Shown here: positions 16,456 through 22,767 of the stretch, in pieces
Numbering within the stretch: position 1 is the stretch's first letter
Layout of the letters: every line of letters starts with the position of its first letter
From: an uncultured Methanobrevibacter sp.
GTDB taxonomy: Archaea; Methanobacteriota; Methanobacteria; Methanobacteriales; Methanobacteriaceae
Direction of reading: 5' to 3'
NCBI GenBank assembly: GCA_900317865.1
Contig: ONIK01000009.1
Location: forward strand, 1-33,963
DNA: 33,963 nt
The notes under the pieces: generated by a model
Database searches by the model: none
Seen by the model: the letters and a program-made list of their open reading frames with translations, nothing else
What the model was told of the DNA's origin: nothing
Program-made: the position numbers and the translations under genes

Positions 16456-16683
16456 ATGAATTGTTTAAATTGTACAACTTGTGAAAGTGATTGTCAACTT
16501 AAAGAAGTTGACACACCTTCTTTATTTTGTATGAACTGCCAACCATCAGAAGCACCATGCCTAAAAGAATGTCCGAATAATGCCATTGAAGTATTAGGCG
16601 GAGCTATTACCATCAATGAAGAAAAATGTGATAGATGCAAACAATGTGTTGATGTTTGCCCCATTGGAGCTATCCATATTTAA
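16456..16683 (+). CDS. porF: PFOR-associated ferredoxin-like subunit PorF, short form
   Basis: This is a 75-residue iron-sulfur protein. The N-terminal half has NCLNCTTCESDC and CMNCQPSEAPCLKECP, and the second half a classical CDRCKQCVDVCP. The porF products I know of in other methanogens are longer, so this appears to be a compact version, though an exact comparison needs an alignment. AGGAAT acts as a weak Shine-Dalgarno 11 nt after porE. It is the last gene of the por operon; a separate TATA-like TTTATAAT at about 16699-16706 precedes fumA. Confidence 0.8.
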   Translation: MNCLNCTTCESDCQLKEVDTPSLFCMNCQPSEAPCLKECPNNAIEVLGGAITINEEKCDRCKQCVDVCPIGAIHI

Positions 16684-16755
16684 CTAATTTTCAAAAATAT
16701 TTATAATCTTTCAAAATCAAAAATAGTAATAATTAAATTTTACAAGGTTTTTATT

Positions 16756-17598
16756 TTGATTACTAAAGATGTCATTAGAGATAAAGTTTATGAACTATAC
16801 AAGCAAGCGGTAATTGTTCTTGGTGATGATGTGAAAAAATCTCTTGAAGATGCGCTTGAAAAAGAAGAACATGATTTAGCAAGATTAAATATTGAAGCTA
16901 TTTTGAAAAACATTGAACTTGCTGAGGAAAAAGGTATTCCAATGTGTCAAGATACAGGTCTTCCAGTTGTCTTTGTTAAACTTGGTAATGTAGAAGTGGA
17001 AAATCTACGCCAAGGAATTGAAGAGGGTATTAAAAAAGCAACAGAAGAAGTTCCAATTAGACCAAACATTGTAGATCCATTATCCCGTAAGAATACAAAC
17101 ATTAATGTTGGAGATTACATACCCCCAATAGATATTGAATTAATTGATGAGGATTATCTTGAAATAACCATTTTACCTAAAGGATTTGGTTCAGAAAACA
17201 ATAATGCCTTAAAAATGGCATTGCCTGCCGAAGGTATTGAAGGAATAAAAGAATTTGTAGTTGAATCTGTCCTTAAAGCAAAAGGAAAACCATGCCCACC
17301 AACAGTTGTCGGCGTAGGTATTGGAGGAACTTCAGATTTATGTCTAAAATTAGGTAAAAAAGCATTACTTGGAAAAGTGGGTGAAAGAAATCCTGATCCT
17401 GAAATAGCTAAATTAGAAGAAGAGATTTTAGCTAAAATTAATGAATCAGGAATTGGACCAATGGGACTTGGTGGAAAAACAACCACTTTAGATGTGAAAA
17501 TATTAAAAGCACATACCCATACTGCAGGTCTGCCGATTGGAGTTTGTATCCAATGCTGGGCAGACAGACATGCTACAGGAAGAATCTATGATAACTAG
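16756..17598 (+). CDS. Fumarate hydratase class I, alpha subunit
   Basis: This is the alpha (iron-sulfur) subunit of the oxygen-sensitive two-subunit fumarase that hydrates fumarate to malate in the incomplete reductive TCA branch of methanogens. It has 280 residues with the three cluster cysteines in IPMCQDTGLPVVFVK, GIGGTSDLCLKLG and GVCIQCWADRH. RPNIVDPLSRKNTNINVGDYIPP is also typical. The start is TTG at 16756, preceded by ACAAGG 8 nt upstream; no ATG fits the conserved N-terminus. The beta subunit is not in the window, as is common in this order. It could be L(+)-tartrate dehydratase alpha, but fumarase is far more likely beside por. Confidence 0.92.
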   Translation: MITKDVIRDKVYELYKQAVIVLGDDVKKSLEDALEKEEHDLARLNIEAILKNIELAEEKGIPMCQDTGLPVVFVKLGNVEVENLRQGIEEGIKKATEEVPIRPNIVDPLSRKNTNINVGDYIPPIDIELIDEDYLEITILPKGFGSENNNALKMALPAEGIEGIKEFVVESVLKAKGKPCPPTVVGVGIGGTSDLCLKLGKKALLGKVGERNPDPEIAKLEEEILAKINESGIGPMGLGGKTTTLDVKILKAHTHTAGLPIGVCIQCWADRHATGRIYDN

Positions 17599-17622
17599 AT
17601 TCTTTTTAATTTATTTTTTATA
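17581..17622 (+). terminator. Terminator of fumarate hydratase alpha
   Basis: AGAATCTA (17581-17588) and TAGATTCT (17596-17603) are perfect 8-bp arms around a 7-nt loop that contains the stop codon region, followed by T-rich sequence to 17622. A second, AT-only inverted repeat (17603-17612 with 17624-17633) lies just beyond. Confidence 0.7.
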
Positions 17623-17796
17623 AAAATTAAAAAATTACACTACAGCATGTAGATAACACAATAAAATTCAATTAATATTTTTACTAACATCACATATTTA
17701 CAAAAACCATTTAATTAAAATAAATAATTTATTAGCAACCATCATTTTAATTGGTCACAAAATTAAAAATTATTGTACCTGCAAACAAGTGAAAAA

Positions 17797-18687
17797 TTAA
17801 CTCAATCTGAAGGTACGTGGAGTGGTTGGTCTTGGAATATTTTCATGGAATTCAACTGCCACATCCATAATTTCAACAGAAATATCACCAATACGTTCAA
17901 ATGCTTTAATTACTCTGAATAAATATATGAAATAATTAGAACGTTCTTTTTCATCAAATGAACTCTCAGCCATTTGAGTTGCAATTAAATTAATAGATTT
18001 AGTTTGAAGAATATGGATTGATTCTTCCAATTCCATAATATCATCTTTTAGCTCAGTACGACCTTCTAAAAAAACAAGCATAGATAAACGAAGCATTTTT
18101 TGAGCAGTTTTATGCATTTTCTTTAGTTTTTTAAGAATATCCTCATTTACTTCATATACCTCATTAATTACAAATTTTGCAATATGAGCACAGTAATCAC
18201 CAATACGCTCCAAATCATATGCAACCTCATTGTACAATACAGATTTTGAAAATTCAGAAGCATAATTCATACTGACAATAGTTTCAACAGATGTTCTGAT
18301 TTTTTCAACCATATTGTTAGTAACATAATCCATTTCCAAAGCCTTATTAGCTTTATCCTCATCAGATTCTAAAATAGCATCAAAGGACATTTCAAGTTGA
18401 GAATGAACATGTTTTGACATATTAAATAACATTTCATTAATTAAAACATTTCCTGATACATTTTTCGGACGCACATATTCACCCAAAGATTCAGCAACTT
18501 TTTCATAACTTTTCATATCAATCATATATGCCCTTTTAATAGTGCCATCTTCAATTAATGGCCGTATTAATTGAGTCACATATCTGCGTGAAATGTCTAA
18601 ACGTTGGGCAATTTCATCCTGTGTTGCCGGATTTTCATATAATATCAAATCCAAAATATCCTTTAATTTCTTATTTTTCTTAGTCAT
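17797..18687 (-). CDS. PhoU-domain protein with N-terminal winged-helix domain
   Basis: The protein has 296 residues. Residues 1-65 form a winged-helix DNA-binding domain (LKDILDLILYENPATQDEIAQRLDISRRYVTQLIRPL). Two three-helix PhoU repeats follow (about 85-290), with VAYDLERIGDYCAHIAKF and VIKAFERIGDISVEIMD giving the ExxxD metal-binding signatures. PhoU proteins link phosphate uptake to signalling; a DNA-binding fusion could act directly as a phosphate-responsive regulator, which is inference. No pst genes are in the window. The gene begins 5 nt after the membrane-protein gene on the same strand and has no clear Shine-Dalgarno, so it is probably translated by coupling. Confidence 0.88.
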   Translation of the reverse strand: MTKKNKKLKDILDLILYENPATQDEIAQRLDISRRYVTQLIRPLIEDGTIKRAYMIDMKSYEKVAESLGEYVRPKNVSGNVLINEMLFNMSKHVHSQLEMSFDAILESDEDKANKALEMDYVTNNMVEKIRTSVETIVSMNYASEFSKSVLYNEVAYDLERIGDYCAHIAKFVINEVYEVNEDILKKLKKMHKTAQKMLRLSMLVFLEGRTELKDDIMELEESIHILQTKSINLIATQMAESSFDEKERSNYFIYLFRVIKAFERIGDISVEIMDVAVEFHENIPRPTTPRTFRLS

Positions 18688-18692
18688 ACTAT

Positions 18693-19535
18693 CTATTTTT
18701 TATAATCATCCAACAAGTCATTTGATTCGAAGTGAATGTTACTTGAAGATTTATTAATACTTTTTTGAAATCTTCTTTGATTTCCATTATGGTTATTCTC
18801 CCCATGATTGATATTATGCTGTTGATGAGGAGAGTGATTAACATGTCGATTTATTTTTCTAGGAGGTTGTCTCTGAATCTTTCTTTTTCTGTGATTAACA
18901 TGAGCATTATTGCCTGATGTGTATCTTTTTTGCTTATAATCTTTTTGTGATTGACCGGATAGGCTTAAGATTCTATATATAACAAATACAATTAATAAAA
19001 ATGCAATAATAGCTATAGGCAAATCAAAATGAATAAATATAGTATCATAAATCTTTGTTATAATGTTTCCCATATCGACAAATCCTCTTGCCAGAAATAT
19101 CAAACCGACGAAAGCTAAAATTAAACCATGCTCCTTTTTAACAACATTTGGCTTTAATACAATAGGATATGCACTGATAAATAATAATGCAATACCTAAA
19201 AGCCTATATAAGTTATTATCCGCCAAACCTTGGATTGCTAAATAGAATCTAACAAAAGCATGCGGTAAAACCCCCATTTCTGCAAGTAAAGCAAAAATTA
19301 ACAATAGCTGAATAAAAGCAATTACCACCAAAGGAATCACATATACAATATCCCATTCAAAATCAGGACTGAAAGATGCATTGGCAACAGGATCCTCCAA
19401 TGCTTCTGAAAGCATCGTATAAAGAACAGAGAAAAGTACAGAACCTATAAGAGTACCAGCTATACCCAAAATATAGGTTAATAAAGTAACTAAACCTGAA
19501 ATAGCTCCAACTAATATAAGTTTTTTATGATTCAT
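18693..19535 (-). CDS. Membrane protein with basic Asn/His-rich tail
   Basis: I do not recognise a characterised family. From the ATG at 19535 it has 280 residues. About six transmembrane helices occupy residues 1-190 (KLILVGAISGLVTLLTYILG, IVYVIPLVVIAFIQLLLIF, LLGIALLFISAYPIVL, LILAFVGLIFLARGFV, IAIIAFLLIVFVIYRIL). A hydrophilic tail of about 90 residues rich in His, Asn, Arg and Gln is probably cytoplasmic. An ATG at 19550 opens the longer frame but is part of the Shine-Dalgarno ATGGAGGT itself, so the start is 19535. It is cotranscribed with the HTH-PhoU gene, which suggests a joint role in phosphate or envelope sensing. The tail could bind nucleic acid or metal. Confidence 0.65.
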   Translation of the reverse strand: MNHKKLILVGAISGLVTLLTYILGIAGTLIGSVLFSVLYTMLSEALEDPVANASFSPDFEWDIVYVIPLVVIAFIQLLLIFALLAEMGVLPHAFVRFYLAIQGLADNNLYRLLGIALLFISAYPIVLKPNVVKKEHGLILAFVGLIFLARGFVDMGNIITKIYDTIFIHFDLPIAIIAFLLIVFVIYRILSLSGQSQKDYKQKRYTSGNNAHVNHRKRKIQRQPPRKINRHVNHSPHQQHNINHGENNHNGNQRRFQKSINKSSSNIHFESNDLLDDYKK

Positions 19536-19621
19536 GATAATTACCTCCATAAATTTAATTGTTAAATAATATAATTTTCAAACAATTTAAACTTTAAGAT
19601 GATACTATAATTTATATTTTT

Positions 19622-19697
19622 TGATTAAGAAAAATTTGAAAAAAAATAATTAAAGTAAAAAAAAATAAATGAAAATAAAGAAAAATAAAAAAGAAAG
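19622..19697 (-). terminator. T-rich terminator region of hcgG
   Basis: Read on the minus strand, the sequence directly after the hcgG stop is a run of T-rich blocks broken by single C, A and G bases over about 70 nt. There is no strong hairpin. Oligo-U tracts of this kind terminate archaeal RNA polymerase, so this is a plausible intrinsic terminator. Confidence 0.5.
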
Positions 19698-19699
19698 AA

Positions 19700-21199
19700 T
19701 TATATTATAGTTAAAGCATCCGGTACTTTTTTAAGCACGTTTTCTTTAACCGGAACCATTGTTGATGACACAATGGAAAAGTCTGCAGAATCTGCTGCTT
19801 TTTTATCATCAGTTTCACCAATAATTGTAGCATTTAAAGCATCCTGCAAGTTTGCCACAGTATTATCCAATACCCATTTATCAACATCCGAAATTATAAT
19901 TTCATCCACAAGCTTGTCCAATTCATTGGCAAATACCCAGGAAATAAACCTACCACCATGCAATGCAATCGTATTTCCTCCAGCAAGATTAACAATTTCA
20001 TCCAATGTATGTTTTAACTGTATATTTTTATACATATTAGAACTTACAAGAGTGGCCCAGTGTGCATCTCCCACAGCATATGATCCAATTTTTCTTGGAT
20101 AAATATAATCAGGTCCTGCAATTTTCACTGCAGTAGCCAAAGCAATCAAATCATGCTTTTGAACAGGCAATCCCCTATTAGGAAATTCTTCATTAATAAT
20201 TTGAATAACTCTCGGAAGTCCGAATTTACCTCTCCTTGCAGTTCCAGGTTCAAATCCACACATATACCCATGATGATTTTTAGGAAAACCCGTGATTACC
20301 ATATTTAAACCACTTCTTAAACCTGCACGAACCTCATGCTCATATGCACCATTTGTTGCAACAACTTTTCCAGGAGATAATATTCTAGCTGCAGCAATAG
20401 TTTTGGCAAAGGCTTCTGCAGTATTTTCACATCTATTAAATGGTCCGCCTTCTACAACAATAACATCAGCACCAATTTCAATAGACTTTTCAAAACCAGT
20501 GATGACTTCATCATACCCGTCACCAACAAACATGATAGATTCTAAACCCTTACCATATTCCTTTGCTAAATTAGCTATATCAATAGCTTCTTTTAAAGGA
20601 GCGGCATGACCATCACCAGTTTGTTCAGAAGTTACATTAACGGCAACAGAAGAAGATAATTTTACCCATTCTTCCTTATCTGATTTTTGTTCCAATTCCT
20701 TATCTATTAGTCTTTCATGTATTCTTCCACGAGGACATTCAGTAAATGCAGGGCCTTTATTATAACATTCCCCCCCACAACCACTGATATTTTTAGGAAG
20801 TCTCATTGCACCATTTTCACCAAAATGATCAAGGTCAAGAGGAACATCAACGACATCGTGAACCATTTTCATTACTTCAATTCCACGCATTCCAAATTTT
20901 TCGGCAATATCAGAAAATGCATATGCACAAATATGAATAGGAGCACCAACCATATCAGCTAATCGACAGTTCCCAATCAAATCCATTAATTCCAAATCAG
21001 AAGCACAGGTTCCTGCAACAATTTCTGTTAAATCACAACCCAAAGGAAATCTTTTAAATTGCATTCCCAATTTCATTGTTTCTTCAAGAGATAACTCTGA
21101 AATTGCATCAACAACTGCAGTAACATCTTTGTTTTCCATCTTGGATATTTCAATCGCCGCATCATCCTCATTAACTGCTTTTTTTATTAAATCATACAT
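19700..21199 (-). CDS. hcgG: [Fe]-hydrogenase cofactor biosynthesis protein HcgG
   Basis: HcgG is one of seven conserved hcg products required for the iron-guanylylpyridinol (FeGP) cofactor of Hmd. Its step is not firmly established to my knowledge; a role late in the pathway has been proposed. The protein has 499 residues from the ATG at 21199. Conserved-looking cysteine groups are C55/C65 (GCDLTEIVAGTCASD) and SGCGGECYNKG...ECPRGRIHER (C141, C145, C155), which could hold an iron-sulfur centre. IMFVGDGYDEVITGFEKSIEIGADVIVVEGGPFN is a nucleotide-fold segment. A longer frame opens at 21217, but GAGAGGAG lies 8 nt before the 21199 ATG and settles the start. The gene is divergent from hmd and shares a 435-bp regulatory region with it. 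Assignment rests on family recognition plus its place beside hmd-hcgA-F. Confidence 0.9.
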   Translation of the reverse strand: MYDLIKKAVNEDDAAIEISKMENKDVTAVVDAISELSLEETMKLGMQFKRFPLGCDLTEIVAGTCASDLELMDLIGNCRLADMVGAPIHICAYAFSDIAEKFGMRGIEVMKMVHDVVDVPLDLDHFGENGAMRLPKNISGCGGECYNKGPAFTECPRGRIHERLIDKELEQKSDKEEWVKLSSSVAVNVTSEQTGDGHAAPLKEAIDIANLAKEYGKGLESIMFVGDGYDEVITGFEKSIEIGADVIVVEGGPFNRCENTAEAFAKTIAAARILSPGKVVATNGAYEHEVRAGLRSGLNMVITGFPKNHHGYMCGFEPGTARRGKFGLPRVIQIINEEFPNRGLPVQKHDLIALATAVKIAGPDYIYPRKIGSYAVGDAHWATLVSSNMYKNIQLKHTLDEIVNLAGGNTIALHGGRFISWVFANELDKLVDEIIISDVDKWVLDNTVANLQDALNATIIGETDDKKAADSADFSIVSSTMVPVKENVLKKVPDALTII

Positions 21200-21233
21200 G
21201 AAATAAACTCCTCTCAATATCTATTGTTAAATT

Positions 21234-21250
21234 ATATTTCAGTGAAATAT
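21234..21250. promoter_or_regulatory. 17-bp palindrome in the hcgG leader region
   Basis: ATATTTCAGTGAAATAT is a perfect inverted repeat of 8-bp arms around a single central base, 35-51 bp upstream of the hcgG ATG. With no room for an RNA loop it is more likely a protein-binding site than a hairpin. Confidence 0.5.
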
Positions 21251-21269
21251 TAAATAAAAACTTTTCGTT

Positions 21270-21284
21270 TTTAGGCATACCAAA
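21270..21284 (-). promoter_or_regulatory. Candidate iron-regulator operator at the hcgG promoter
   Basis: On the minus strand this reads TTTGGTATGCCTAAA. It matches 13 of 15 bases of the site at 33113-33127 and 12 of 15 of the site at 33073-33087, both at the feoA promoter. It lies between a TATA-like ATTTAAAAT (21290-21298) and the expected transcription start of hcgG near 21269, a repressing position. The sequence resembles DtxR/IdeR-type operators (TTAGGTATACCTAA-like dyad). Confidence 0.6.
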
Positions 21285-21316
21285 AACAAATTTTAAATCA
21301 ATTAAATAAACAATGA

Positions 21317-21399
21317 AGTAATACTTTTATTATCATATAAATAAAAAAAGTAATACTAGTATTACTAAATAAATAAAGCATATAAAAAGTAGTAATACT
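21317..21399. promoter_or_regulatory. AGTAATACT operator array upstream of hmd
   Basis: AGTAATACT occurs at 21317-21325 and 21391-21399, and a perfect 18-bp palindrome AGTAATACTAGTATTACT lies at 21349-21366. The first and second copies are exactly 32 bp apart. A weaker copy (TTATTACTAC, 21451-21460) follows. The same element is repeated upstream of the Ni/Co importer at 29.6-29.9 kb. A TATA-like CATATAAAAA at 21380-21389 sits between two of the copies. Confidence 0.7.
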
Positions 21400-21431
21400 A
21401 ATTTAAAGCCACATGTAAAGATTTAAATAGT
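21379..21431 (+). promoter_or_regulatory. Candidate core promoters of hmd
   Basis: Two TATA-like elements are visible: GCATATAAAAAG (21379-21390), flanked by operator copies, and AGATTTAAATAG (21419-21430) with a purine-rich upstream BRE-like stretch. Either predicts a leader of roughly 180-225 nt before the hmd ATG. The sequence does not decide between them. Confidence 0.4.
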
Positions 21432-21521
21432 AAGAAGAATTTAATAAAAATTATTACTACATGTATAACTACCTAACTAAATATGTCTAACAAATTAAAA
21501 GCGTAACAATGTAGTAACTGT

Positions 21522-21548
21522 CCTTCCAAATGAAATTTATTTGGAAGG
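21522..21548 (+). promoter_or_regulatory. Hairpin in the hmd 5' leader
   Basis: CCTTCCAAAT (21522-21531) and ATTTGGAAGG (21539-21548) are perfect 10-bp arms around a 7-nt loop. The 3' arm ends in GGAAGG, a Shine-Dalgarno-like sequence 12 nt before an ATG at 21561 that opens a 10-codon frame. No T-tract follows, so this is more likely a stability or translation-control element than a terminator. Confidence 0.55.
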
Positions 21549-21562
21549 AAAAAATTTATAAT

Positions 21563-21637
21563 GGAGACAAAAAAATGGTTCTTTCTAAATTAAAAGAAAA
21601 ATTAGAAGGACGTAATAAAAAAGGAGACAAAAAAATG
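21563..21637 (+). repeat. Duplicated ribosome-binding and start sequence at hmd
   Basis: The 15-mer GGAGACAAAAAAATG occurs at 21563-21577 and again at 21623-21637, exactly 60 nt (20 codons) apart and in the same frame. The first copy would start a form with a Lys-rich 20-residue extension; the second starts the standard Hmd. Confidence 0.85.
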
Positions 21638-22648
21638 AAAGTAGCAATTTTAGGTGCAGGATGTTACAGAACTCATGCTGCAAGTGGAATTACAAACTTC
21701 GCAAGAGCTTGTGAAGTTGCAGAAGCAACAGGAAAAGAAAACATTTCAATGACTCACTCCACAATTGAAATGGGTGCAGAATTATTAGAATTAGCTGGTG
21801 TTGACGAAGTTGTTGTAGCTGACCCAGTATTTGACGGAGACTTTACCGTAGTAGATGACTTTGATTACGCAGAAGTTATTGCAGCTCACAAAGCAGGTAA
21901 ACCTGAAGATGTAATGCCTGCAATCAGAGCAAAAGTTAATGAATTAGCTGAAACCGTACCTAAACCAGCAAAAGGTGCTATTCACTTTACTCACCCAGAA
22001 GACTTAGGTATGAAATGTACTACTGATGATTCCGAAGCAGTTGCTGACGCTGATTGGGTTATGACCTGGTTACCAGAAGGAGGTATGCAACCTGACATCA
22101 TCAAAAACTTCGCTGATGATATCAAAGAAGGTGCAATCGTAACTCACGCATGTACTATCCCAACTACTGGATTAAACAAAATTTTCGAAGATTTAGGAAC
22201 CAATGTTAACGTAGCTTCCTACCACCCAGGTGCTGTACCTGAAATGAAAGGACAAGTATACATTGCAGAAGGATTTGCTGACCAAGCTTCCATTGACACA
22301 TTATTAGACTTAGGTCAAAAAGCAAGAGGATCCGCATTTACATTACCTGCTAATATGGTTGGTCCTGTATGTGATATGTGTTCCGCTGTAACTGCAATTA
22401 CATATGCAGGTATCTTAGCTTACAGAGACACTGTTACCCAAATTTTAGGTGCTCCTGCAGGATTTGCACAAATGATGGCTAACGAAGCATTAACACAAGT
22501 AACCGCATTAATGCAAGATGAAGGTATCGACAAAATGGACGATGCTTTAAACCCTGCAGCATTATTAGGTACTGCTGACTCAATGAACTTCGGTTCATTA
22601 GCTGAAATTGTTCCTACTGTATTAGATTACTTAGGTAAAGACGAATAA
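21635..22648 (+). CDS. hmd: [Fe]-hydrogenase, H2-forming methylene-H4MPT dehydrogenase
   Basis: Hmd transfers hydride between H2 and methenyl-H4MPT using the nickel-free FeGP cofactor, bypassing F420 and the [NiFe] hydrogenases. From the ATG at 21635 the protein has 337 residues. The Rossmann start MKVAILGAGCYRTHAASGITNF places the catalytic histidine at position 14, exactly as in characterised Hmd, which supports this start. The iron-ligand cysteine is in THACTIP (residue 173; Cys176 in Methanocaldococcus and Methanothermobacter). The C-terminal helical domain with NMVGPVCDMCSAVTAITYAGILAYRD follows. Codon use is that of a highly expressed gene. The frame continues upstream with a second ribosome-binding site and ATG at 21575 (357 residues). 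hcgA-F follow downstream after two hairpins. Confidence 0.97.
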   Translation: MKVAILGAGCYRTHAASGITNFARACEVAEATGKENISMTHSTIEMGAELLELAGVDEVVVADPVFDGDFTVVDDFDYAEVIAAHKAGKPEDVMPAIRAKVNELAETVPKPAKGAIHFTHPEDLGMKCTTDDSEAVADADWVMTWLPEGGMQPDIIKNFADDIKEGAIVTHACTIPTTGLNKIFEDLGTNVNVASYHPGAVPEMKGQVYIAEGFADQASIDTLLDLGQKARGSAFTLPANMVGPVCDMCSAVTAITYAGILAYRDTVTQILGAPAGFAQMMANEALTQVTALMQDEGIDKMDDALNPAALLGTADSMNFGSLAEIVPTVLDYLGKDE

Positions 22649-22662
22649 ACATAATAAGTTTG

Positions 22663-22688
22663 ATTGTTGGTTTTAACCAACAATTTTT
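22663..22688 (+). terminator. Hairpin terminator after hmd
   Basis: ATTGTTGG (22663-22670) pairs with CCAACAAT (22677-22684), extendable inward through TT/AA pairs, followed by TTTTT and a further T-rich run. This should end most hmd transcripts before hcgA. Confidence 0.7.
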
Positions 22689-22737
22689 AACTTATTTTTT
22701 AATAGCTGAGTGGATTAGTTATTAAAAAATAAGTTAA
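22687..22737. repeat. Inverted repeat with 18-bp perfect arms between hmd and hcgA
   Basis: TTAACTTATTTTTTAATA (22687-22704) and its exact reverse complement (22720-22737) flank a 15-nt spacer GCTGAGTGGATTAGT, whose ends can pair further in RNA. It lies directly after the hmd terminator and ends about 30 nt before hcgA. It could be a second terminator, a processing site that protects hcg mRNA, or a mobile-element relic. Confidence 0.75.
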
Positions 22738-22767
22738 CACTTTTTGTAAATTATTTTTAAGAGATGA

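Noticed and set aside
21530..21634. Longer hmd frame beginning at ATG 21530
   Set aside because: The ATG lies inside the leader hairpin, has no ribosome-binding site, and the conserved numbering (His14) fits the start at 21635. Only the 21575 start remains a possible alternative.
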